14,288 nucleotides of DNA from Acidimicrobiia bacterium (GTDB lineage Bacteria > Actinomycetota > Acidimicrobiia > Acidimicrobiales > Ilumatobacteraceae). Below the pieces are notes generated by a model. It did not search any database, was not told where the DNA came from, and saw nothing but the letters and a program-made list of their open reading frames with translations. Shown piece by piece: positions 1 to 6,025 of this stretch; the stretch's first letter is position 1, and each line of letters starts with the position of its first letter. The translations under genes and the position numbers were made by a program. The stretch covers positions 1 to 14,288 of the forward strand of contig JACCUL010000195.1 in the NCBI GenBank assembly GCA_013811855.1, in the 5' to 3' direction.

Positions 1-330
1 CTCCAACGCGGCCTTGTCCGAATCAGCACGGTGACCCGCCTCGAGGTGGGCTACTCGGCCCGGTCAGGCGATGAGCTGCGTTCGAGCGTCGGGCGCCCAC
101 CGATCGCCTCGATGCCGCTCGAGTACCTCACACCACTGATCGAGGACCGTGCCGTCGAGGTGCAGACACTGCTCGCCGATCGGGGTCAGCACCAGGCACC
201 CTCGATCCCGGACCTCCTCATCGCTGCCACTGCCGAGATCAGCCAGCTCACCGTCCTTCACATCGACAAGGACTACGAACTCATCGCAGAGCTGACCGGC
301 CAACCAACCGAGCGGCTCATCGTCACATAG
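1..330 (+). CDS. VapC-type PIN-domain ribonuclease toxin, 5' end missing
   Basis: This is the C-terminal 109 residues of a PIN-domain protein of the VapC type; the reading frame is open to the left edge, so the start and the usual N-terminal first acidic residue lie outside the window. PIN toxins are small Mg2+-dependent RNases of type II toxin-antitoxin systems, usually about 130 residues, so only about 20 to 25 residues are missing. Visible family motifs are TRLEVGYSAR, which is typical of the central helix, then PDLLIAATAEI with the conserved acidic residue, and the C-terminal VLHIDKDYELIAELTG with the last conserved Asp. The partner antitoxin gene is normally just upstream and so would also lie outside. 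GTG at 31 is an internal codon, not a plausible start. The family call is firm; that it is an active toxin is inference. Confidence 0.85.
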   Translation, partial: LQRGLVRISTVTRLEVGYSARSGDELRSSVGRPPIASMPLEYLTPLIEDRAVEVQTLLADRGQHQAPSIPDLLIAATAEISQLTVLHIDKDYELIAELTGQPTERLIVT

Positions 331-491
331 CTCGAAACGCCGGACGGCCGGCGAGAGCGGTCCGATCTCGGGGTTCCGCATTGTCGGACGGTGGTCTCGT
401 CAAGGAAGGCGAGGTCGAGGGATCGCCGTGTCCAAGAAGCCACCTGTCGTGAAGATCGCGACGCGCCCACGTCGATTCGTGCCACCGAGCG
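331..491. other. Intergenic stretch without a recognised gene
   Basis: Between the VapC stop and the regulator remnant I see no reading frame resembling a known protein on either strand. Open frames here have no family-like motifs and no convincing ribosome binding site. No tRNA-like, CRISPR-like or insertion-sequence-end structure was recognised. With the remnant at 492-584 it forms about 300 bases of apparently decayed or spacer DNA between two convergent transcription units. Confidence 0.5.
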
Positions 492-584
492 CTACGCATG
501 GAACCACCTTCTCAAGACGGTGCGCACGGATTCGAGATGGGCGTGCATCGCCCGCTCTGCGGCGTCGGGATCGCCCTCGACGGG
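492..584 (-). pseudogene. C-terminal remnant of a GntR/FadR-type regulator (FCD domain)
   Basis: The minus strand here reads VEGDPDAAERAMHAHLESV followed by RTVLRRWFHA and a stop at 492. The pattern G-D-P-D-A-A-E-R-A-M-x-x-H-L is the last helix of the FCD ligand-binding domain of FadR-subfamily GntR regulators. Nothing upstream in this frame continues the domain: the sequence soon runs into the 3' end of the rhodanese gene, in another frame. I read it as about 30 codons left from a deleted regulator gene. The match is short and recognised by eye only, so the alternative is a chance resemblance in GC-rich sequence. Confidence 0.45.
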
Positions 585-628
585 CTGCCGGACCGGCGGC
601 GCCGGTCGACACGTTCCCCGGCAGAGTT

Positions 629-1049
629 CTACGAGCCGGGTCGGGACGTGACATTGGGAGACTGGTTGTGCATGGCGAGCCACCCTTGGAAGCCGCCGCT
701 GAGGTCGGTGGCGCGATGAAGACCGAGGTCCTGGAGTTTGCCGGCGGCGAGGCTGGAGCTGTAGCCCTCGTTGCACACGATCCACGACACGCGTGTCGTA
801 GGTGATCGCGGGGTCGATGTGGTGTTCGCAGGCGGGGTCGAGGCGCCATTCCAGAACGTTGCGGTCGATGACAACGGCTCCGGGCAGCGGTCCGTCGCGC
901 GTGCGCTCTTCGACCGGGCGAATGTCGACAATCACCGCGCCGTCGATCTGCTCGCGTTCCAGGTCCTCGGGTGCAATCCGGTCGAGTCGGGCGCGTGCGA
1001 CAGCGAGGATCTCGTCGATCGAGCGCGGCACGCCGCCGGGGTCGTTCAT
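629..1049 (-). pseudogene. Single-domain rhodanese-like protein, one-base frameshift
   Basis: The gene starts at ATG 1049-1047, overlapping the MFS stop as ATGA, and reads MNDPGGVPRSIDEILAVARA onward with the rhodanese motif VIVDIRPVEER. At about position 782 the frame breaks; the rest, with the active-site loop VCNEGYSSSLAA and the C-terminal DLSGGFQGWLAMHNQ, lies in another minus frame and ends at TAG 631-629. Removing one base of the CC at 782-783 gives TRVVIVCNEGYSS, exactly what the family shows, so the full protein would be about 139 residues with the catalytic Cys intact. Rhodaneses transfer sulfane sulfur from persulfides or thiosulfate. It is the third gene of the minus operon, after the MBL-rhodanese and the transporter. 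Whether the indel is a sequencing error or a real mutation cannot be told here. Confidence 0.85.
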
Positions 1050-2299
1050 CGCGGATGGGTTTCGTACATCCGCGCCGCGACGACGAACCCGGAGACGGCG
1101 GTGAGGGCGGCGACGGCCCAGATGGCGGCAGTGATGGAGAGGAGGTCGGCGAGGATGCCGGCGAGGAGGGCGCCGACGGCGAATCCGGCATCGCGCCACA
1201 GCCGGTAGACCCCGACGGAACGGGCTCGCCATGTGGGGTGGGCGACGTCGCCGATGGCTGCCAGGAGCGTGGGGTAGACCATGGCGGTGCCCGCGCCGAG
1301 CGCGATCGCGCCGAGCGCCCAGGTGGCGAAGCCGCTCGTGGCTGCGATCCAGCCGATGGCGCCGGCCTGGGTCAGCATCCCGGCGACGATGAGCGGCTTG
1401 CGACCGATGCGGTCCGACAGCCCGCCGGTGTAGAGCTGACCGAGCCCCCACACCGCCGGGTAGAGCGCGGCGAGCACACCGATGCGCCCGACAGACAGGC
1501 CGGCGTCGACGAAGAAGATCGGGAACAACCCCCACGCAAGTCCGTCGTTGAGGTTGTTGACCAACCCGGCCTGCGAGCACGAGGACAACGCCCGGTCGCC
1601 AAAGGAGGTGAAGATGAACACCTGCCGGGTGGAGAGGCCATCTCGCTCGGAGCGTTCGGTGGGGTGGTTGGCGGCTTCGTAGCGGGCATGGTCACGGGTC
1701 TCGCGCACGAAGATCGTCGAGATGCCGAGGCCGAGGGCGGCGTACGCGATGCCGAGGAGGAACGGTTCGGGGCGCAGGCCGGCGTGTTGGGCGATGTACC
1801 CGGTGACGAGCGCGGTGAGGGCGACGGCGCCGTAGCCGGCAGCCTCGTTGAGGCCCATCGCGAAGCCACGGCGAGCCGGGCCGACGAGATCGATCTTCAT
1901 GATCACGGTCGTGGACCACGTGAGTCCTTGGTTGACGCCAAGCAGCACGTTGGCGAACACCACCCACTCCCATGTCGGCGCCCAGATCAGCAACAGCGGG
2001 ACGGGCAGGCCGATCAACCAGCCGGCGACGAGCACCGGTCGGCGGCCGTAGCGATCCGACAGGGTGCCGGCAAAGAAGTTGGTGGCTGCCTTCACCGTGC
2101 CGAACGCGATGATGAACGTGAACGTGGCGGTGAACGCGGTGAGCCCGAACTCCTCCTCGGCCAGGAGGGGGAGGACGGTGCGTTCCTGGCCGATCATGCC
2201 GCCGACGAGCGCGTTGACGGCGACGAGGAGCGAGAACTGGGCCAGGTTCTCTCGCAGGCCGGGACGCACTCCGCCGTTGGTCTTGGTGGTGACGTTCAC
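1046..2299 (-). CDS. MFS transporter
   Basis: This is a 417-residue major facilitator superfamily membrane protein with about twelve hydrophobic segments. The MFS motif A appears twice, once per half: GTLSDRYGRRPVL after TM2 and GGLSDRIGRKPLI in the second half. I start it at GTG 2299, which overlaps the stop of the MBL-rhodanese gene as GTGA; an in-frame ATG at 2338 would add 13 Arg-rich residues lying inside the upstream gene and is less likely. The stop overlaps the ATG of the rhodanese gene, so the three minus-strand genes look translationally coupled. Substrate cannot be read from sequence. Sitting between two rhodanese genes and opposite an ArsR regulator suggests export of a toxic oxyanion, metalloid or sulfur compound, which is inference. 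Confidence 0.9.
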   Translation of the reverse strand: MNVTTKTNGGVRPGLRENLAQFSLLVAVNALVGGMIGQERTVLPLLAEEEFGLTAFTATFTFIIAFGTVKAATNFFAGTLSDRYGRRPVLVAGWLIGLPVPLLLIWAPTWEWVVFANVLLGVNQGLTWSTTVIMKIDLVGPARRGFAMGLNEAAGYGAVALTALVTGYIAQHAGLRPEPFLLGIAYAALGLGISTIFVRETRDHARYEAANHPTERSERDGLSTRQVFIFTSFGDRALSSCSQAGLVNNLNDGLAWGLFPIFFVDAGLSVGRIGVLAALYPAVWGLGQLYTGGLSDRIGRKPLIVAGMLTQAGAIGWIAATSGFATWALGAIALGAGTAMVYPTLLAAIGDVAHPTWRARSVGVYRLWRDAGFAVGALLAGILADLLSITAAIWAVAALTAVSGFVVAARMYETHPR

Positions 2300-3642
2300 C
2301 GCCCGACGGCGAGGATGCGGCCGGTGTCGGTCGCCCACGTGTCCGGCCCGCCGACCAGGACGGTCACCGCGGTGTGGCCGCTGGCGGTGAGGATGCTGGC
2401 GGCCGTCATGGCCCGCTCACCGTGGCCACACATGACCGTCAGGGGCTCGTCGGGGAGGTGGATGGTGGGGATGGTGCCGAGCTCGACGTTGCAGGCCCCC
2501 GGCACGTGCCCGGTGGTGTACTCGTTGGCCTGGCGAACGTCGAGAATCGGCCCCGCCAGCCTGGACGGGTCGATGAGGTCGATCGTCTCGACCGGTCGCC
2601 CTGCGGTCTGCCAGGCGTCGATGCCGCCGGCCAGCTCGCCGACGAGGTTCTCGTGGCCGATGTCGAGGCATTGGCGGACGAGCTCGTTGCGGTCCTGGCC
2701 GTCGTCGAGGACGAACACGATGGGCGCCTCTGGCGGGACGAGCCAGCCGAGCCAGCTGGCGAACGGGGGGCGCAGCGTGTTGGCGATCGCGCCGGGGATG
2801 TGACCGTCGCCGAACGCCGCGACCGGCCTGGCGTCGACGACGACACCGCCGGCGGCGAGGTGATGATCGACGTCGTCGACGCTGAGGCGTTCGAGGCGGG
2901 GCAGGGCGTCGTAGCGGCGGGGGCCAAGGCGGTTCAGCTCGGGAAGGTGGGTGAAGTAGGTCGGGAAGGTGCCGAACCCGCCGATCAGCCGCTCGACGAA
3001 CTCGCCTTCATCGGTGATCGTGAACAGCGGGTTGGTGACCCGCTCCCGCCCGAGCGTGGTGGTCCGCGGCGAGGCCCCGGGTGCCGAGCAGAACGACCCG
3101 GCCCCGTGGGTCGGGTAGACGGGAAGGTCGTCGGGGAGGTCATCGAAGCGGCGCAATGACCGGAACATCTCGTGGGCCAGCGGTTCGGTCCGCTCCGGCC
3201 CGCACAGGTCGGTTCGCCCGACCGTGCCCACCATCAGCGACCCCCCGGAGAACAACGCCGCCGGCTGACCTCCGTCTTGGAGGAGGTAGGCGTGGTGGTC
3301 CGGGGTGTGGCCGGGTGTCGCCACCGCCACCAGCGTGACCGTGTCACCCAACGAGAGCTCGTCTCCTTCGCCGACCGGGCGGTGAGGCGTGGTCAGCCTG
3401 GATGCCGCCGGCGCCACGAACACCGCGTCCGTGCGGGCCGCCAGGGCCGGGCTGCCCGTCACGTAGTCGGCATGTGAATGCGTGTCGAGCGTCCACGCCA
3501 TCCGCAGCTCCAGCCGCCCGGTCAGCTGCTCGTGGGCGTTCGGGAAGCGCGGTGCGTCGACCACGGCGGCGAGCCCGTCGCCGAGATCGACCAGGTACGA
3601 CGAGTGGCCGAGCCCTTCGTCGACGAACTCGTGGACGCGCAT
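2296..3642 (-). CDS. Metallo-beta-lactamase fold protein with two rhodanese domains
   Basis: This 448-residue protein has an N-terminal metallo-beta-lactamase domain (about 1-230) resembling persulfide dioxygenases, then two rhodanese domains (about 252-350 and 360-445). Metal motifs visible are THSHADY (His55, His57, Asp59), GHTPDHH (His112) and PTHG (His179). The usual GDTLF-type motif reads FSGGSLMVG, so the Asp that normally ligates metal is Gly134. The first rhodanese domain has VLDDGQDRNE where the catalytic Cys loop should be, so it looks inactive; the second has CGHGERA with Cys405 and looks active. Persulfide dioxygenases oxidise glutathione persulfide to sulfite in the cytoplasm. 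The ATG at 3642 has a GAGGAG ribosome binding site at 3653-3648, five bases away. It heads the minus operon, divergent from the ArsR-rhodanese gene, and is probably controlled by it. Confidence 0.9.
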   Translation of the reverse strand: MRVHEFVDEGLGHSSYLVDLGDGLAAVVDAPRFPNAHEQLTGRLELRMAWTLDTHSHADYVTGSPALAARTDAVFVAPAASRLTTPHRPVGEGDELSLGDTVTLVAVATPGHTPDHHAYLLQDGGQPAALFSGGSLMVGTVGRTDLCGPERTEPLAHEMFRSLRRFDDLPDDLPVYPTHGAGSFCSAPGASPRTTTLGRERVTNPLFTITDEGEFVERLIGGFGTFPTYFTHLPELNRLGPRRYDALPRLERLSVDDVDHHLAAGGVVVDARPVAAFGDGHIPGAIANTLRPPFASWLGWLVPPEAPIVFVLDDGQDRNELVRQCLDIGHENLVGELAGGIDAWQTAGRPVETIDLIDPSRLAGPILDVRQANEYTTGHVPGACNVELGTIPTIHLPDEPLTVMCGHGERAMTAASILTASGHTAVTVLVGGPDTWATDTGRILAVGR

Positions 3643-3651
3643 CCTTACTCC

Positions 3652-3662
3652 TCAAAGTTTGA
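3652..3662. promoter_or_regulatory. Palindrome, possible ArsR operator half
   Basis: The sequence TCAAAGTTTGA is a perfect inverted repeat of four bases each side of AGT. It lies just upstream of the MBL-rhodanese ribosome binding site, downstream of that gene's predicted -10. Similar TCAA/TTGA and CTTG/CAAG words recur at 3690-3711 in the same intergenic region, as expected for an operator of a dimeric winged-helix repressor. Binding by the neighbouring ArsR protein is inferred. Confidence 0.4.
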
Positions 3663-3663
3663 C

Positions 3664-3692
3664 TTGAATGATCGGCGCCGGCCGAGTACCTT
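3664..3692 (+). promoter_or_regulatory. Predicted sigma70-type promoter of the arsR-methyltransferase operon
   Basis: A TTGAAT box at 3664-3669 is followed, after 17 bases, by TACCTT at 3687-3692. The spacing is ideal and both boxes match the consensus moderately. Transcription would start near 3699, inside the palindromic stretch 3690-3711, so a repressor bound there would block initiation. Predicted by eye; no transcript data. Confidence 0.45.
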
Positions 3693-3697
3693 GTCAA
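3668..3697 (-). promoter_or_regulatory. Predicted promoter of the MBL-rhodanese/MFS/rhodanese operon
   Basis: On the minus strand a perfect TTGACA -35 box (3697-3692) is followed after 18 bases by GATCAT (3673-3668), which matches the -10 consensus at four of six positions. It overlaps the plus-strand promoter almost completely, and the -35 lies inside the CTTGTCAAG palindrome. One bound repressor could therefore silence both directions. Confidence 0.45.
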
Positions 3698-3711
3698 GCG
3701 GTTCTTTGAAC
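3690..3711. promoter_or_regulatory. Paired palindromes, probable ArsR-family operator
   Basis: Two inverted repeats lie side by side: CTTGTCAAG (3690-3698) and GTTCTTTGAAC (3701-3711). An outer CTTGT...ACAAG repeat also spans the region (3690 to 3714). They cover the expected plus-strand transcription start and the minus-strand -35, a typical place for an autoregulatory ArsR operator. The AAGGAG ribosome binding site of the ArsR gene follows at once (3712-3717). The binding protein is inferred from position. Confidence 0.5.
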
Positions 3712-3722
3712 AAGGAGTCGTC

Positions 3723-4397
3723 ATGGCCGACCGAGTCGCCAAGGAGGCGCTGTTCGACGGGTTCGCCGAGGTCGCCAAGGCGCTCGGCAACGGACGGCGG
3801 GCCGAGATCATCGACGTGCTCGCCCAAGGGGAGCGGCACGTCGAGGAGATCGCCGGCGAGATCGACCAACCCGTCGCCAACGCCTCGTTCCACCTCCGTG
3901 CGCTCGCTGCCGTCGGCCTGGTCGCCACCCGCCGCGACGGAACCCGCATCTACTACCGCGTCGCTTCCGACAAGGTCGCCGAGCTCTGGGCTGCGCTCCG
4001 CGAGGTCGCGGTCGCCCACCACGCCACGCTCGACGCCCTGGCGGAGGCATACCTCGGCAACCGGGACGGGCTGGAGCAGATCCACCGTGACGAGCTGGCC
4101 CGCCGCCTCGACGACGGCGACCTCATCGTCGTCGACGTCCGGCCGCCCGCCGAGTACGCCGCCGGTCACATCGCCGGCGCGGTGTCGATCCCGATCGACC
4201 GGCTCGCCCGCCAGCTGCGCACCCTGCCCCCCGACGTCGACGTCGTCGCCTACTGCCGCGGCCCGTACTGCGTGTTCGCCGACGACGCCGTGCGCCTACT
4301 GCGCCGCCGCGGTCGGCGGGTTCGCCGCCTCGAGGACGGCTATCCCGAATGGCACCGCGCCGGACTGCCCGTGGCGACCGCCGCCGGTCTCGGCTGA
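3723..4397 (+). CDS. ArsR-family repressor fused to a rhodanese domain
   Basis: This 224-residue cytoplasmic regulator has an ArsR/SmtB winged helix-turn-helix (about 10-95, with FDGFAEVAKALGNGRR, the recognition region NASFHLRALAAVGLV and the wing RDGTRIYYRV) and a C-terminal rhodanese domain (about 118-218, with VVDVRPPAEYAAGHI and the active loop AYCRGPYCV). The classical metal-binding CVC motif of ArsR is absent; RHVEEIAG stands in its place. The only cysteines are Cys178 and Cys183 in the rhodanese loop, suggesting that the signal is a reactive sulfur, selenium or arsenic species sensed there. ATG 3723 has a strong AAGGAG five bases upstream. It is the first gene of a unit with the two methyltransferases and diverges from the MBL-rhodanese operon. 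Family call is firm; the ligand is unknown. Confidence 0.93.
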   Translation: MADRVAKEALFDGFAEVAKALGNGRRAEIIDVLAQGERHVEEIAGEIDQPVANASFHLRALAAVGLVATRRDGTRIYYRVASDKVAELWAALREVAVAHHATLDALAEAYLGNRDGLEQIHRDELARRLDDGDLIVVDVRPPAEYAAGHIAGAVSIPIDRLARQLRTLPPDVDVVAYCRGPYCVFADDAVRLLRRRGRRVRRLEDGYPEWHRAGLPVATAAGLG

Positions 4398-4410
4398 CAC
4401 CGCAGCCACC

Positions 4411-5217
4411 GTGCCGACCGAATCACCCGTCGACGCGGCCGCGCTGCGCGCCGAGGTGCGGGAGAAGTATCGCCAGGTCGCCACCGACCCTGCAGGTAGC
4501 TACCACTTCCACACCGGACGGGCCCTGGCCGCCCGGCTGGGCTACGACTCGGCGGTCCTCGACGGGCTGCCGGAACGGGCCGTGGAGTCGTTCGCCGGGG
4601 TCGGCAACCCGTTCTCGCTCCGCCGCCTCGAACCGGGCGAGCATGTCGTCGACGTCGGCTCCGGCGCCGGGTTCGACTCGTTCGTCGCCGGCCTTCAGGT
4701 CGGGCCGACCGGCCACGTCGTCGGCGTCGACATGACCGCCGAGATGCTCGACAAGTCGCGCCAGACCGCGACGGCGCTCGGGTACGACCACGTCGAGTTC
4801 CGCGACGGCCTCGCCGAAGCCCTCCCGATCGACGATGGATGGGCGGATGTGGTGATCTCCAACGGGGTGATCAACCTGTGCGCCGACAAGCGGGCGGTCT
4901 TCGCCGAGATCCGCCGTGCGCTGCGACCCGGCGGTTGGCTGCAGTTCGCCGACATCGCCAACGGTCGCCCCGTCCCGCCGGAGGCGCTGCGAGACATCGA
5001 TCTGTGGACCGGTTGAATTGCCGGCGGGCTGCCCCGTGCGGGCTGGCAGACGATGCTCCACGAGGCCGGGTTCGGCGACGTCGTGATCGGTGATCCGGTC
5101 GACACGTTCGCCCGTGCCGGCGGCGAACCCAACGCCCGCGCCTACGACGTGTACGGATACGCGTTCAAGGCCGGACGCGCGTCACCAGTCGATCGGGGCC
5201 GGCATGGTCACCCGTGA
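4411..5217 (+). CDS. ArsM-like SAM methyltransferase, candidate selenoprotein (TGA as Sec202)
   Basis: Translated through one in-frame TGA (5014-5016), this is a 268-residue class I SAM methyltransferase related to arsenite methyltransferases. Motif I is VVDVGSGAGFDS (about 79-90), followed by VVGVDMTAEML, the DVVISNGVINLCADK region and ALRPGGWLQFADI. The frame before the TGA reads DIDLWTG and after it IAGGLPRAGWQTMLHEAGF, in unbroken family sequence to TGA 5215-5217; relatives as I remember them have Cys at the TGA (the ArsM CxxGA motif). Codons after the TGA keep high third-position GC. A hairpin follows at 5029-5049. Other ArsM cysteines are missing: GVGNP instead of GCGNP, and SNGV instead of SNCV. 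GTG 4411 is the only plausible start, 13 bases after the ArsR stop, without a clear ribosome binding site. Ignoring the TGA would truncate the protein at 201 residues. Confidence 0.82.
5029..5049 (+). promoter_or_regulatory. Candidate bacterial SECIS element of the first methyltransferase
   Basis: Directly after the TGA at 5014-5016 the RNA can form CTGCC/GGCAG (5029-5033 with 5045-5049), topped by CC/GG around the loop GUGC (5036-5039), with three bases bulged on the 3' side. An alternative is GCCC/GGGC (5031-5034 with 5040-5043) with loop CGUGC. In either fold the apical loop begins 18 to 19 bases after the TGA and has a G in its first two positions, matching the known bacterial SECIS rules. 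The stem is less regular than the one at 5635-5652. Folding was done by eye. Confidence 0.6.
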
Positions 5218-6025
5218 GGAACACGAGACCCGGCAGCGTTTCCGGGACCGTTACGGCGAGGATCGCCCGGATGCGCTGGTGCAGATCGAACGTGCCGTCA
5301 TCGGCGCCGACTGGGGAGCCGACGGCTACACGACGCGGCGGCAGGCCGACCAGCTCGCCGACGCGCTCCGCCTCGCACCGTCCGTCTGGCTCCTCGACAT
5401 CGGCTCCGGGCGCGGTTGGCCCGGCTTGTACCTGGCTGCTAGCACGGGATGCCGGGTGGTGCTCAGCGACGTGCCGCTCGAAGGTCTTCGCGCGGCTGTG
5501 GCCCGAGCAGCGACCGATCGCTTCGCCGGCGGCGCGGTGGCGGCGGTCGCGGCGAGCGCTCGCGCCCTGCCGTACCGGGCGGGCACGTTCGACGCCGTCG
5601 TCCACGCCGACGTGCTGTGTTGACTGCGGGCCAAGCTCTCCGTGTTGAGAGCATCCCGACGCCTCCTCCGTCCCGGTGGGCGCACCGCGTTCTTCACCAT
5701 CCATCCCGCGCCCGGGCTCAGCTCCCGGCGGCGCCGCCGCGCCCATCGCGACGGTCCCGTCGCGGTTGCTTCTCACCTCTCCCAACGTGACCTCCTCGAG
5801 CGGGGCGGTTTCGTCGACATCGCGGAGACCGATCGCACCGTCGAGTTCGCGACGGTGGCGCGAGCTTGGATCGAGCAACGGGACCGACACCAGGACCAGC
5901 TCGTCGAGGCCCTTGGTGAAGCCGAGTTCGAACAGCGCCAGCGCGAAGCACGCGTGCAACTGCGCGCCATCGACGACGGCCTGCTTCGCAGGTCGCTGCT
6001 CGTCGCGGTCTGCCCGAACGACTGA
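5204..6025 (+). CDS. Second SAM methyltransferase, candidate selenoprotein (TGA as Sec140)
   Basis: Read through an in-frame TGA at 5621-5623, this is a 273-residue class I SAM methyltransferase. It has motif I WLLDIGSGRGWPGLYLA (about 62-78), the acidic residue of VVLSDVPLEGL, FDAVVHADVLC before the TGA, and LRAKLSVLRASRRLLRPGGR directly after it in the same frame, then TAFFTIHPAPG and a normal C-terminus. As I recall the family, relatives read VLCCL here, so the TGA replaces the second of two adjacent cysteines and would give a Cys-Sec pair (Cys139-Sec140). A perfect six-base-pair hairpin follows at 5635-5652. ATG 5204 lies inside the end of the previous gene (14-base overlap), suggesting coupled translation. 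The substrate is unknown. Without recoding it would appear as two broken genes, one ending at 5623 and one from about 5642. Confidence 0.82.
5635..5652 (+). promoter_or_regulatory. Candidate bacterial SECIS element of the second methyltransferase
   Basis: GCTCTC (5635-5640) and GAGAGC (5647-5652) form a perfect six-base-pair stem with the six-base loop CGUGUU. The loop begins 17 bases after the TGA at 5621-5623 and carries G at its second position, as required of bacterial SECIS elements. The loop shares C-G-U-G with the hairpin after the first TGA. This is the clearest structural support for recoding in the window. Confidence 0.72.

Noticed and set aside
2300..2338. Upstream ATG start for the MFS transporter
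   Set aside because: It would add 13 Arg-rich residues overlapping the upstream gene; the GTG at 2299 in a GTGA overlap fits the coupling style of the operon.
971..2803. A 610-codon open frame on the plus strand
   Set aside because: It lies opposite the MFS and MBL-rhodanese genes, is Gly/Glu/Asp/Arg-rich and has no family motifs; it is an antisense shadow of GC-rich coding sequence.
5014..5623. The two TGAs as ordinary nonsense mutations or sequencing errors
   Set aside because: Not excluded, but each gene has only one, both hit cysteine positions, the frame is kept and each is followed by a SECIS-like hairpin. Coincidence is a poorer explanation than recoding.
5642..6025. A separate small gene starting at GTG 5642
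   Set aside because: It begins in the middle of a methyltransferase fold, has no ribosome binding site and is in the same frame as the part before the TGA.
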